Part shown: piece after piece, positions 50,555 through 58,253 of the stretch
How the letters are laid out: every line of letters begins with the position of its first letter
Numbering within the stretch: position 1 is the stretch's first letter
NCBI GenBank assembly: GCA_052168355.1
Contig: JBQLZQ010000035.1
Location: 1-58,253 of the forward strand
From: JBQLZQ01 sp052168355
GTDB lineage: Bacteria; Pseudomonadota; Alphaproteobacteria; DSM-16000; Inquilinaceae
DNA length: 58,253 bases
Direction: 5' to 3'
Translations under genes and position numbers: made by a program
The notes under the pieces: generated by a model
The model's input: the letters and a program-made list of their open reading frames with translations, nothing else
Database searches by the model: none
Told to the model about the DNA's origin: nothing

Positions 50555-51580
50555 TCAGTTTTCGCCGATCAGCCCCTGTTCGGTCAGGTAGGCGGACACG
50601 GACTCGTAGACCTTGCCGGCCATCTCGCTGCGCCCGGCCCAGTTGGCCCATTGCGACTGGGCGAGAGCCCGGAACCGGGCCCGCTCCTCCGCCGGCCAGT
50701 CGATGACCTCGACCCCCTGCTCGCGGGCCTCGACCACGGCGACCGCGTCCAGCATCTCCAGCCGTCCGGTGATGTCCTCGGCGAAATCGCGCACCGAGAC
50801 CTCCATGATCATCTTCAGATCATCGGGAAGCTCGTTCCAGACATCCAGGTTCATCGACACTTCCATCACCGGCATCGAATGGAAACCGGGATAGAGCGGG
50901 TAGCGGGCGAATTCGTGCATGCCCAGCCCGTGATTGGTCGAGAACACGGTATAGTCGGCGGCGTCGATCACGCCTCGCTCCAGGGAGGTGTAGACTTCCG
51001 ATCCCGGCAGCGGCACCGGCGATGCGCCGGCGGCGGCGAACACTTCCTGCACCATGCCTTCGGGCGCGCGGATCTTGACGCCCTCGAAGTCCTCGATCTT
51101 GCGGATCGGCACCGTGGACACCAGCGCCTCCACGCCGGCCGCCGCGGCGCCGACGAAGCGGAGGTTGTAGGGCTCGAGCAGCTCGTTGAACAGCTCGAAG
51201 CCGCCGCCATACCGCATGTAGCCGAACATCTCCGACGGGTCGCCATAGGCGCCGACCAGATTGCCGAGCATGGCGAAGGCCGGGTCCTTGCCGGCGAAGT
51301 AGGACGGGTCGGTGATGTGGCCGGTCAGGATGCCGGCGCCAACCGCCTCCAGCGTCTCGTTGTATTGAACGACGGAGTTGACGGCCAGCACCTCGATATC
51401 GATCCGGCCGCCGGACATGACGCCCACCCGGTCGGCCCATTCCTGCTGGATCGTGAAGAAATTGTCTCCGGCCTGGGCCGACGTCTGAAACGTCCACTGG
51501 TAGTCCTGGGCCGATGCCGCGCTGGCCGCGCCGAGGGCGATGATGGAGACGACTCCCTTTAAGATCAGTCTCTTGGGCAT
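50555..51580 (-). CDS. TRAP transporter binding protein (DctP), second system
   Basis: 341 residues. ATG 51580 behind AAGGAA gives a signal peptide (MPKRLILKGVVSIIALGAAS...AQ). Mature protein is DctP-like: YQWTFQTSAQAGDNFFTIQQ, the conserved Arg in GVKIRAPEGMVQEVF, and GVIDAADYTVFSTNHGLGMHE. FHSMPVMEVSMNLDVWNELP suggests the alpha-keto acid-type subfamily. Its ligand presumably feeds the enolase/kinase/dioxygenase genes upstream. Confidence 0.93.
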   Translation of the reverse strand: MPKRLILKGVVSIIALGAASAASAQDYQWTFQTSAQAGDNFFTIQQEWADRVGVMSGGRIDIEVLAVNSVVQYNETLEAVGAGILTGHITDPSYFAGKDPAFAMLGNLVGAYGDPSEMFGYMRYGGGFELFNELLEPYNLRFVGAAAAGVEALVSTVPIRKIEDFEGVKIRAPEGMVQEVFAAAGASPVPLPGSEVYTSLERGVIDAADYTVFSTNHGLGMHEFARYPLYPGFHSMPVMEVSMNLDVWNELPDDLKMIMEVSVRDFAEDITGRLEMLDAVAVVEAREQGVEVIDWPAEERARFRALAQSQWANWAGRSEMAGKVYESVSAYLTEQGLIGEN

Positions 51581-51697
51581 AGAGTTCTTCCTTGTTGGAT
51601 TAACGATTTTGGTGGCCAGAACGATGTGGCCAGCCGCTGCGACCGGCGACGCCGGCTCGAACGTGTCCTGCGTGGTAGCCCATCCGCCGGCCAATTC

Positions 51698-52987
51698 CTA
51701 GAGTCGCGTTGTCGCCCCGGACCAGGGCGCACCGGCAAATCGCGCCCGACCCCCCAGCGTCTCCTCGATGCGCAGGGCCTCGTTCCACTTGGCCATCCGT
51801 TCCGACCGGGCGAAGGCGCCGACCTTGAGTTGCGGCACCCCCCACCCGACCGCCAGGTGGACGATGGAGACATCCTCGGTTTCACCCGACCGGGCCGAGA
51901 CGATACCGTCGAACCCGACATCCCGCGCCGCCGTCCAGGCCGCTAGGGTCTCGGTCACCGTGCCGCGCTGGTTGGGCTTGATGAGAACCGCGGTCCCCGC
52001 CCCCTCCTCCACCGCGCGGCGGATCCGGGCGGCGTCGGTGACCAGCAGGTCGTCGCCGATGATCTGGAGACCGGGCGCCGCCCGGGTCAGGGCCGCGAAA
52101 CCTTGCGGGTCGTCTTCCGCCAAGGGATCCTCGATGGACACGATGGGGTAGCGCTCGACCCAGCCCAGCAGCAGCGCGATCATCCCGTCCCGGTCGAGGG
52201 CGCGGTTCTCGAGCGCCAGGCGATAGCGCCCGTCGCGCCCGAATTCCGACGCCGCCACGTCCAGGGCGATGGCGACGTCGTCGCCAGGGGTCAATCCCGC
52301 CTTCTCGATGGCCCGGACCAGGGTCTCGAGAGCCTCCTCGTTGGTGGCGAACGACGGCCAATAGCCGCCCTCGTCGGCAACACCGTAGCGACGGCCGGTT
52401 TCGTCCAGCAGCGTCCCGGCGGCGCGATACACCGCCTCCGTCCGGTCCAGCGCCTCGGCAAAGGACCGGGCCGTGGGGCACACGACCAGGAAATCCTGGA
52501 TATCGACTCGGCCGCCAGCATGGGCACCGCCGCCGAAAATCTGGATTTCGGGCAGTGGCAGGGTCACCGCGCCGTCGCCGCCCAGATGCCGGTAAAGGGG
52601 CAGGCCGCGCGCCGCGGCCGCGGCGTGGAGCACGGCCAGCGACACCGCCAGACAGGCGTTGGCCCCAAGCCGCGCCTTGTTCGGCGTCCCGTCGAGATCG
52701 ATCAGCACCCGGTCGATGGCGTTCTGGTCCGTGGCGTCAAGACCGGTCAGGGCGGCCGCGATCTCGGATCCGACATGGCCGACGGCGCCGCGCACGTCAT
52801 AGCCGCCGCACGACGCGCCACCGTCCCGCAGATCGACCGCCTCGCCCGATCCCATGGACGCCCCGGCCGGAGCCATGGCCCGGCCCGTGGCGCCCCCGGC
52901 CAGACGGATTTCCGCCTCGACGGTCGGCCGGCCGCGGGAATCCCAGACGCGCCGGCCCTTGACGGCCGCGATGGCGGTATCGGTCAC
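51698..52987 (-). CDS. Enolase-superfamily paralogue with altered active site
   Basis: 429 residues, GTG start overlapping the kinase stop (GTGA). Length and order of motifs match enolase: PAGASMGSGEA (40-50), GGAHAG (His156), ADEGG (Glu206), metal ligands Asp243, Glu286, Asp312, Lys337 in LIKPNQRGT, and Lys388. Two deviations from canonical enolase are visible: the His of SHRSGETED is Ala365 (SARSGETED), and the Glu of the DIQEF motif is Asp165 (DIQDF). It is therefore unlikely to be the glycolytic enzyme; enolase homologues with other roles exist, such as carboxyphosphonoenolpyruvate synthase. Its substrate should be a phosphorylated carboxylate-like compound, by inference. Confidence 0.85.
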   Translation of the reverse strand: MTDTAIAAVKGRRVWDSRGRPTVEAEIRLAGGATGRAMAPAGASMGSGEAVDLRDGGASCGGYDVRGAVGHVGSEIAAALTGLDATDQNAIDRVLIDLDGTPNKARLGANACLAVSLAVLHAAAAARGLPLYRHLGGDGAVTLPLPEIQIFGGGAHAGGRVDIQDFLVVCPTARSFAEALDRTEAVYRAAGTLLDETGRRYGVADEGGYWPSFATNEEALETLVRAIEKAGLTPGDDVAIALDVAASEFGRDGRYRLALENRALDRDGMIALLLGWVERYPIVSIEDPLAEDDPQGFAALTRAAPGLQIIGDDLLVTDAARIRRAVEEGAGTAVLIKPNQRGTVTETLAAWTAARDVGFDGIVSARSGETEDVSIVHLAVGWGVPQLKVGAFARSERMAKWNEALRIEETLGGRARFAGAPWSGATTRL

Positions 52988-54000
52988 TTCTCCAAGTCTT
53001 TCGCCCAGGTGTCACGAACCGTCGCCAGACTGTCGGGCGGCGCCAGGAGCAGCCGCCGCGCGACCCGGCGCACGCGGTTCTTGTCGGTGTCTTCGGTCAC
53101 ATACTCGACCGGCGACTTGCCGTCCACCCGCCCCAGAAACAGGCCCGGCAGCAGTCGGGCGGCCCGGCGTTGCAGCGCCGCCGGTTCCTCCCAGGTCACG
53201 CCGGCCAGATAGGTCGCGGCCAGCGCGTCGAAACAGGCGAGGAACCGCGCCCGGGCGGGCGGCGTCCACAGGCATTTGAGCAGCAGATGATTGAGGCAGA
53301 AGGCGAGGTCGAAGGCCGGATCGCCGTACCAGGCACATTCGGCGTCCAGAAAGACGGGGCCGTCCGGTCCCAGCAGGATGTTCTTGGGGCTGACATCGCC
53401 GTGCACCAGGGCGCCGTGTCGCGCGGCCGTGACGTCGGCCAACGCCGCCAGCGCCGGGGCCAGGTCCGGATGCGCCCGCCCGGTGGCCAGCAGGTACGGC
53501 TCCAGCCGGATGGCGTGGAAGATGGCGTCGGTGGGAAAGGCCTCGGCCACATCCGCGCTGCCCGCCGTCGCGGCATGGATCCGCACCAGCCGGTCGGCAA
53601 CCTGGCGGGCCATGGCGGGATCGGCCCTTCCGTCGCGCAATTCCGTCTTCCACAGCCGGTGCCGGTCGCCGGAAAGGTAGGCCATGGCCAGGACGCCCCG
53701 CGCCGAATCCTGACCCAGCAGGCGCGGCACGGCCTCGGGGACGACGCCCGCCGCGATCTCCAGCCACCGCGCCTCGTAAACATTGCGGTCTATGGGCGCC
53801 CGCCAGTCGGCCGCCACCTTCAGCTGGTTGAGCGCCCGCTTGACGCAGATCGGGCCGTCCTTGAGATCGACGCGCCAGATGTCCGAGGAGACGCCGCCGG
53901 TCAGCGGCGCGAACGCGGGCCGGTCTCCGGCCTTGGCCAGGCCCATGCCCCGCAGAGCCTCCAGAACCTCGGCCGGGCCGGCATCCGTCTCCGCCTTCAT
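52984..54000 (-). CDS. Aminoglycoside phosphotransferase-fold small-molecule kinase
   Basis: 338 residues from ATG 54000 (ATGA overlap with PhyH). The Gly-rich loop region APLTGGVSSDIWRVDL, the catalytic Brenner motif LVHGDVSPKNILL (about 210-222) and the metal Asp in VFLDAECAWYGDPAFDLAF are intact, so it is probably active. The family phosphorylates choline, homoserine, methylthioribose, hydroxylysine and antibiotics. Sandwiched between a dioxygenase and an enolase relative, it is more likely catabolic than a resistance enzyme. Confidence 0.87.
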   Translation of the reverse strand: MKAETDAGPAEVLEALRGMGLAKAGDRPAFAPLTGGVSSDIWRVDLKDGPICVKRALNQLKVAADWRAPIDRNVYEARWLEIAAGVVPEAVPRLLGQDSARGVLAMAYLSGDRHRLWKTELRDGRADPAMARQVADRLVRIHAATAGSADVAEAFPTDAIFHAIRLEPYLLATGRAHPDLAPALAALADVTAARHGALVHGDVSPKNILLGPDGPVFLDAECAWYGDPAFDLAFCLNHLLLKCLWTPPARARFLACFDALAATYLAGVTWEEPAALQRRAARLLPGLFLGRVDGKSPVEYVTEDTDKNRVRRVARRLLLAPPDSLATVRDTWAKDLEK

Positions 54001-54878
54001 GAATGCAGGGCGGCCTCGGCCGGTTCGAAATAGGCTCGCCGGCTGCCCCGCTGGTTCTCGTAGATCGACCCCTGATGGATGGCGGGCGGCAGCGGCAGGC
54101 GAACCGGCACCGGTTCCACCCTCGGCACGACGCTGTTTTCGCCGGTGATCAGCTTGTCCTGCCACGCCGCGAAGTCCGCCGTGCCCAACAATGGCCAGGC
54201 ATCCGCCGCGCAGTATTGATGCAGCAGCAGCCGCCGGGGCCGGTCGGACCGGTTGGCGGCCGAGCCGTGGATCAGCCGCGCATGATGGATGGTCACGGTT
54301 CCCGCACGGCCCGTCAGGGGGACGGCGGTCCCGAAATCGACGCCGCAGGACGCTGGATCCATGGCGCCGCAGAACCGTCCGTCGGCGTGGTGATCGTGGA
54401 TCGGCCCGAGATGGCTGCCGGGCACGACCAGCAGCGGCCCGTTCTCCTCCCCGCAATCGTCGAGCATGATCCCGACGGCCGCCAGATCGTCGTTGGTGTG
54501 GGGATAGAAGGCCCAGTCCTGATGCCATTCCACGGGCGCGCCGTGTCCGGCCGACTTCATGTTGAGCTTCGACGTGTCGAACCGGACGCCGCGGCCCCAC
54601 AGCGCCCCGAGGATGGCGACGATACCGGGGTGGCGCACCATGTCGGCAAAGACCGGGTCGGCCAGATGCGGGGTCTTGAGCCGCCGGACGCGCGGCGCCT
54701 CGGGGCGATGCAGATCGTCCAGATCGTAGAGATCGGTGTGTCCGGTGACGTCGGCGGACGCCGCCACCAGGGCGTCGGTCACCGCCCCCAGCCGCGCCAC
54801 CTCCGGCGTCGACAGTACGTCCGGCACCACCAGATAGCCCTGGGCCCGATAGAACGCGACGTCGGCATCGCCGATCAT
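53997..54878 (-). CDS. Phytanoyl-CoA dioxygenase (PhyH) family protein
   Basis: 293 residues. Fe(II)/2-oxoglutarate oxygenase: the HxD motif is in VEWHQDWAFYPHTNDD (about 115-130), the distal His in HHARLIHGSAANRSDRPRR together with the 2-oxoglutarate Arg. GGGAGGGAGAG precedes the ATG. It would hydroxylate a small molecule as the first step of the operon's pathway. First gene of PhyH-kinase-enolase-like-TRAP. Confidence 0.9.
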   Translation of the reverse strand: MIGDADVAFYRAQGYLVVPDVLSTPEVARLGAVTDALVAASADVTGHTDLYDLDDLHRPEAPRVRRLKTPHLADPVFADMVRHPGIVAILGALWGRGVRFDTSKLNMKSAGHGAPVEWHQDWAFYPHTNDDLAAVGIMLDDCGEENGPLLVVPGSHLGPIHDHHADGRFCGAMDPASCGVDFGTAVPLTGRAGTVTIHHARLIHGSAANRSDRPRRLLLHQYCAADAWPLLGTADFAAWQDKLITGENSVVPRVEPVPVRLPLPPAIHQGSIYENQRGSRRAYFEPAEAALHS

Positions 54879-54915
54879 CTCTCCCTCCCCAATCTCAGGC
54901 GGTTACAGTCCGTTT

Positions 54916-55416
54916 TCAGCCATGATGCCGCAAGGGGGTCGGGGCGGCAACCCGCCGGCCGGCCCAGGCGAGGGCGAGCCAGGGGACGATGATCCATTGC
55001 ATGGCAGGGCTCAGGCCGACGCCGATACCGGGCAGTACCGGCATGGCATCGGCGTAGGTCCAGCTTTCCAGCATCCGGGTGTTGACCCATTCGCTGCCGA
55101 TCGTGTAGCCGACGCCCGAGGCCAGCACCCACCAACGAACCGCGGCAAAGCGGCGATGCGGCCAGTCCGAACCGCCCGCCAGCAAGAGGGCGGCAACGAG
55201 GACCGACAACGCGATCAGGACATCGCCCGCCGCGCAATGCAGGCCGTAGAGGACGATCCGTCCCGGCGGCTCGGTCCGCCAGACAGTGTAGAGCGGCATA
55301 TGCGCCGCCTCCCAGACCAGATGGCCGGCGGCGGATGCGGCGAGATACCGGCCCAGGACACGGAGCCACTCGCCGTTTTCGGCCACCGGCGTGGAGGCAC
55401 TGGGTGCCGCGCTCAT
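54916..55416 (-). CDS. Four-TM conserved hypothetical membrane protein
   Basis: 166 residues with four TM helices. Recognisable conserved segments are HLVWEAAHMPLYTVWRT, LHCAAGDVLIALSVLV and GSEWVNTRMLESWTYADAMPVLPGIGVGLSPAMQW (in parts), seen in uncharacterised proteins of alphaproteobacteria. Conserved His/Glu/Trp residues in membrane segments might bind metal or haem; that is a guess. ATGA overlap with the upstream SHOCT gene. Confidence 0.75.
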   Translation of the reverse strand: MSAAPSASTPVAENGEWLRVLGRYLAASAAGHLVWEAAHMPLYTVWRTEPPGRIVLYGLHCAAGDVLIALSVLVAALLLAGGSDWPHRRFAAVRWWVLASGVGYTIGSEWVNTRMLESWTYADAMPVLPGIGVGLSPAMQWIIVPWLALAWAGRRVAAPTPLRHHG

Positions 55417-55745
55417 TCCAACAACAGCCGGCGGCGCTCCTCATACTCGGCCCGGTCGATCTCGCCGCGGGCAAACCGCTCGCGCAATATGTCCAGCGCC
55501 TCGCGGCCGGGCGGCGGGTGCGGGTGCGACGACGATCCCAGCCACCGCACCAGAAGCACGATGGCGACGATGATTCCGCCCCAGAACAGGGCCATCATCC
55601 CGAACCCGAACGCCATGTGGCCATAGCCCCAGCTACCGCCCCAATAGGGACCGCCGGAGGGCACCTGCGCCGCAGCGGGGGGTGCCGCGCCGGCCGCAAC
55701 CAGAACAGCCGTCAAAGCCGCCATGAGAATCTGTGGGGAGGCCAT
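55413..55745 (-). CDS. SHOCT domain membrane protein
   Basis: 110 residues: signal or TM helix at 5-25, a Gly/Trp/Tyr-rich stretch (GGPYWGGSWGYGHM), a second TM helix (about 50-68), and a C-terminal SHOCT motif (ALDILRERFARGEIDRAEYEERRRLLL in parts). SHOCT domains mediate oligomerisation. Co-transcribed with the four-TM gene. Confidence 0.85.
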   Translation of the reverse strand: MASPQILMAALTAVLVAAGAAPPAAAQVPSGGPYWGGSWGYGHMAFGFGMMALFWGGIIVAIVLLVRWLGSSSHPHPPPGREALDILRERFARGEIDRAEYEERRRLLLE

Positions 55746-55932
55746 GACCTTCTCTCCCTTCTGGGTTGCCGACAGTACGACGCTAAAGGATCCACCTCAC
55801 GGAACGTCAAGCGCGAAGGTACAGATCCCCCCGCGTCATGGCGGTCAGAATAGACCTTTTGTTGTTGCCAGGACCAGCGCGGGTTTGTCAGGGTCTTCGC
55901 CAACGAGGCAAATTGGTAAATGGAGGTCCGCT

Positions 55933-58146
55933 ATGGCGTGGCGTGGCATTTGTTTGGCCGCTCTTTCCACGCTCGCACTGAGCGCCTGCGGCGGCGGAGG
56001 CGGCGGTAGCGGCCCTTCGATGCCGGCCGATTTCGTCACCGCGGAATACCTGGCCAGCTACGGACTGCCCACGGCCCGCGCCGCCAGCGCCTATGGCATC
56101 GGCGCCACCGGCGCCGGCGTCAAGGTGGCGGTGATCGACAGCGGCATCGACCTGGACCACCCCGACTTCGCCGGCGCGATCGATCCGGCCAGCTTCGATA
56201 TTGTCGCGAGCTCCTTCGTTACGGTGGACGACCAGAACGGTCACGGGACCGCCGTCGCCGGTCTGGTCGGTGCCCGGCGCAACGGGTCAGGCATGCACGG
56301 CGTCGCCTACGAGTCGACCCTCCTGGCAATCCGTACCGATGACAACGGCCCCTGCAACCCGAGCTGCGGCTTCCAGTACACCGATCTTGCCGCCGCGACC
56401 AACTACGCGGTCGCCAACAATGCCCTGATCCTGAACTACAGCCTGGGCGGACCGGCCAGCAACGCCGGCTTTGAGGCGGCCCTGCTCAACGCCACCGCCA
56501 ACGGGCTCAATTTCGTCGCGTCGTCGGGCAATTCCGGCGGCGCCAATCCGGAGTTTCCGGCCGCCCTGGCGGCCGACGGCCGGTTCAACGGGCAGGGGAT
56601 CGCCGCCGGCGCCGTCGATCAGAACAACCAGATCGCCTCCTTTTCGAACCGGGCGGGCACGGCCCAGAACTTCTTCCTGGTGGCGCCGGGCGTCAGCGTC
56701 CTTACCACCACGCGTGGCGGCGGTTTCGGCACGGCCAGCGGCACCTCCTTCTCGGCCCCGCAGATCGCCGGGGCCCTGGCCCTGATCCGCCAGCGCTGGC
56801 CCGGGGTGACCGCCCAGCAGGCGGTGGACATCCTGCTGCAAAGCGCCACCGACCTCGGCGCCGCCGGCACCGACCCGATCTACGGGCGCGGTCTGCTGAA
56901 CCTTCAGGCGGCCTTCGCCCCGTTGGGGGCGTCCAGCGTGCCCACCACGGGCGCCACCGCTCTGACGGCATCGGGCGCCAGCCTGGAGGCTTCCGGTCTC
57001 AGCCTGGGCGGCGCCTTCGGAGACGCTCTCGCCGGCGAAAGCGCCTTTACCGACGTGGTTTTCCTGGATTCCTACGCGCGGGATTTCCAGACCGACCTGT
57101 CCCCGGCCATCCAGTCCACGGTGTCCGCCATCGATCTAGAGGGCTGGCTGACCGCCCGGTCGGACGACCGGACCCTGTCCGGGGGCGATCTGCCGGTCAC
57201 CGTGACCACGTCCATCGCCGAGACCACCAACGCCTGGGACGATCCGGACGGTCTGTACGAGCCCGATCGGCGCTTCGCCATCGCGGCGACCCCCGCCCCC
57301 GGCCTTCATGTCGGGTTCAGCGACGGCTATGGCCTGGGCACCGCGCTGGGGCTGGGGTCGGCGGCGCCGTCCGCCGTCGGCGGTCTTCTGGCCCCGGACG
57401 CGCGCGGCACGCCCTATCTGCGTCTGGCGGGCAAGGGCCGGGCCATCGATCTGGCCGGCGACCTGGGCGGCGGCTTCACCCTGGCCCTTGGCGCCTCGTC
57501 GGTGACCGCCGACGGCGCCGACGCCACGCGGACCGACCGCGATGCCTATGTCGCCGAGCTGCGGCACCGCAGCGAAAGCGGGATCGTGCTGGGTCTGTCG
57601 CTGGGAACGCTGGGGGAGGACGGCAGTCTGCTCGACTCGGTTGGCGGTGGGGCCTTGGCCCTGGGAGACGATACCGACACGGGCTTTGTCGGCCTGTTCG
57701 GCCTGGCCCCCCTGGACGGGTCGACCGATCTGTTCGGCGGCTATGCCACCGGTGTCACGCGCGCCGCCGCCGACGGGTCCAGCCTGATCCGCGATATCGA
57801 CGGCGTGCGCAGCGACTCCTTCACCGTCGGCGTGGCCCGGCGGGACCTGCTGACGGCCGGAGACCGGCTGACCATCGCCCTGTCGCAGCCCCTGCGCGTG
57901 TCGGCCGGGCGGGCGACGGCCGTGGTGCCGGTCAGCGTTTCGGCCAACGGCGCCATAGAACGCCGTACCGAAACCGTCTCCCTGGTGCCGTCGGGGCGCG
58001 AGATCGATTTGGATATCGGCTATCGGGTGCCGCTGGGGCCCGCCGACGATGTGTCGGTCAATCTGATGATCGCCCGCCAACCGGGGCATGTGGCCGACGC
58101 CGCCCCGGAAGGCGCGGCCGGCATCAAGTACCGGCTGAAATTCTAA
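55933..58146 (+). CDS. Subtilase (S8) autotransporter with lipoprotein signal
   Basis: 737 residues, GGAGG before ATG 55933. The signal peptide ends in the lipobox LSAC (Cys19), followed by a Gly-rich spacer. The subtilase domain (about 40-310) has Asp69 in VAVIDSGID, His104 in NGHGTAVAG and Ser272 in GTSFSAPQIAG. About residues 320-450 form a linker, and the C-terminus to the final Phe (KYRLKF) has alternating amphipathic strands of an autotransporter beta-barrel. It resembles lipidated surface protease NalP. A longer opening upstream of the ATG lacks a signal peptide and is rejected. Likely surface-attached protease; substrate unknown. Confidence 0.9.
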   Translation: MAWRGICLAALSTLALSACGGGGGGSGPSMPADFVTAEYLASYGLPTARAASAYGIGATGAGVKVAVIDSGIDLDHPDFAGAIDPASFDIVASSFVTVDDQNGHGTAVAGLVGARRNGSGMHGVAYESTLLAIRTDDNGPCNPSCGFQYTDLAAATNYAVANNALILNYSLGGPASNAGFEAALLNATANGLNFVASSGNSGGANPEFPAALAADGRFNGQGIAAGAVDQNNQIASFSNRAGTAQNFFLVAPGVSVLTTTRGGGFGTASGTSFSAPQIAGALALIRQRWPGVTAQQAVDILLQSATDLGAAGTDPIYGRGLLNLQAAFAPLGASSVPTTGATALTASGASLEASGLSLGGAFGDALAGESAFTDVVFLDSYARDFQTDLSPAIQSTVSAIDLEGWLTARSDDRTLSGGDLPVTVTTSIAETTNAWDDPDGLYEPDRRFAIAATPAPGLHVGFSDGYGLGTALGLGSAAPSAVGGLLAPDARGTPYLRLAGKGRAIDLAGDLGGGFTLALGASSVTADGADATRTDRDAYVAELRHRSESGIVLGLSLGTLGEDGSLLDSVGGGALALGDDTDTGFVGLFGLAPLDGSTDLFGGYATGVTRAAADGSSLIRDIDGVRSDSFTVGVARRDLLTAGDRLTIALSQPLRVSAGRATAVVPVSVSANGAIERRTETVSLVPSGREIDLDIGYRVPLGPADDVSVNLMIARQPGHVADAAPEGAAGIKYRLKF

Positions 58147-58147
58147 T

Positions 58148-58197
58148 GGTCTAAATCAGACATAGGGTACCCAGGGGCACCCTATGTTATTCAGACC
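58148..58197. terminator. Inverted repeat after the autotransporter gene
   Basis: ACATAGGGT (58160-58168) pairs perfectly with ACCCTATGT (58179-58187), and outer arms GGTCTAAAT and ATTCAGACC extend it with one mismatch and a small bulge. It starts 2 bp after the stop and can form a terminator-like hairpin, though the T-run is poor. Confidence 0.55.
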
Positions 58198-58200
58198 GCT

Positions 58201-58253
58201 AGGAGCCTGTCCGAGAATTCGCTAGGCGATGCGAGGGGGTCTCTGATTCACTG
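58201..58253. other. Window-edge sequence, possible insertion-sequence end
   Basis: After the inverted repeat the bases aggagcctgtccgagaatt resemble the start of IS5-like terminal repeats, and GCTAGG occurs at both 58198 and 58221 or nearby. The sequence is cut off after 53 bp, so no gene or second end can be seen. Confidence 0.25.

Noticed and set aside
48537..50591. 684-codon plus-strand opening
   Set aside because: Antisense to the second DctM/DctQ pair; low complexity and no recognisable motifs.
51698..52987. Annotation as the glycolytic enolase
   Set aside because: The catalytic His is Ala and Glu is Asp, and the gene is in a transport/catabolic operon rather than next to pyruvate dehydrogenase genes.
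52984..54000. Antibiotic-resistance aminoglycoside phosphotransferase
   Set aside because: Only the fold is shared; tight overlap with PhyH and enolase-like genes points to metabolism.
1..58253. CRISPR array or prophage
   Set aside because: No regularly spaced 25-40-bp repeats with spacers and no capsid, portal, terminase, tail or integrase genes were seen.

Overview
The window reads as the chromosome of a GC-rich alphaproteobacterium, probably of the Rhodospirillales type. The evidence is gene order and family content: gmk-yicC, mltG-fabF-acpP-fabG-fabD, rpsF-rpsR-DUF2232-rplI-dnaB-alr, mlaE/mlaF-like genes, radA-cvpA-purF, yfgM-bamB-der, guaB-rsmB-guaA, ppx-rlmE and a DUF2794 protein. The assignment is inferred from synteny and protein motifs; no 16S gene is present.

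Layout. 1-8.7 kb: an orphan P-loop kinase-like protein, then a mostly minus-strand block with an EamA exporter, gmk, yicC, an SDR, mltG and the fatty-acid genes fabF-acpP-fabG-fabD. 9-20.2 kb: a plus-strand housekeeping run from rpsF to purF and an SDR (ribosome, replication, cell wall, lipid transport, repair, purine synthesis). 20.2-25 kb: der-bamB-yfgM on the minus strand, then DUF2794, a 58-residue membrane protein and a LysE exporter. 25-36.2 kb: a metabolic accessory region with an Asp/Glu racemase, an ABM-domain protein, prpB-prpD joined to a complete tripartite tricarboxylate transporter (tctC-tctB-tctA), an isocitrate/isopropylmalate-type dehydrogenase, and a divergent TRAP transporter (dctP-dctQ-dctM). 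40.8-48.4 kb: guaA-rsmB-guaB, a host-attachment family protein, rlmE, a Ppx/GppA phosphatase, tRNA-Gln(CTG) and a DUF1622 protein. 48.4-55.7 kb: a second TRAP system in one minus-strand run with a PhyH dioxygenase, an aminoglycoside-phosphotransferase-fold kinase and an enolase paralogue lacking a catalytic His, then two small membrane proteins. 55.9-58.1 kb: a surface lipoprotein-type subtilase autotransporter.

The most unusual region is 36190-40805. It is a compact 4.6-kb island bounded by a perfect 20-bp direct repeat; the right copy is the 3' end and stop codon of guaA, a known integration hotspot. No integrase is inside. It looks more A/T-rich than its flanks and carries two divergent operons. 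Leftward: a ComF-like phosphoribosyltransferase overlapping a protein that fuses an N-terminal SLOG (Rossmann nucleotide-binding) domain to a HigA-type antitoxin helix-turn-helix. Rightward: a MerR/excisionase-type HTH fused to an SF2 DEAH helicase, overlapping an 83-residue four-cysteine protein. The shared 200-bp control region holds an 18-bp palindrome over one promoter and three head-to-tail 10-bp repeats over the other, which suits autoregulation by the two HTH domains. The parts (SLOG, ComF-like PRTase, helicase, Zn cysteines) recall the competence set DprA/ComFC/ComFA. I propose a candidate nucleic-acid-sensing or defence system; that function is inference, not shown by sequence alone.
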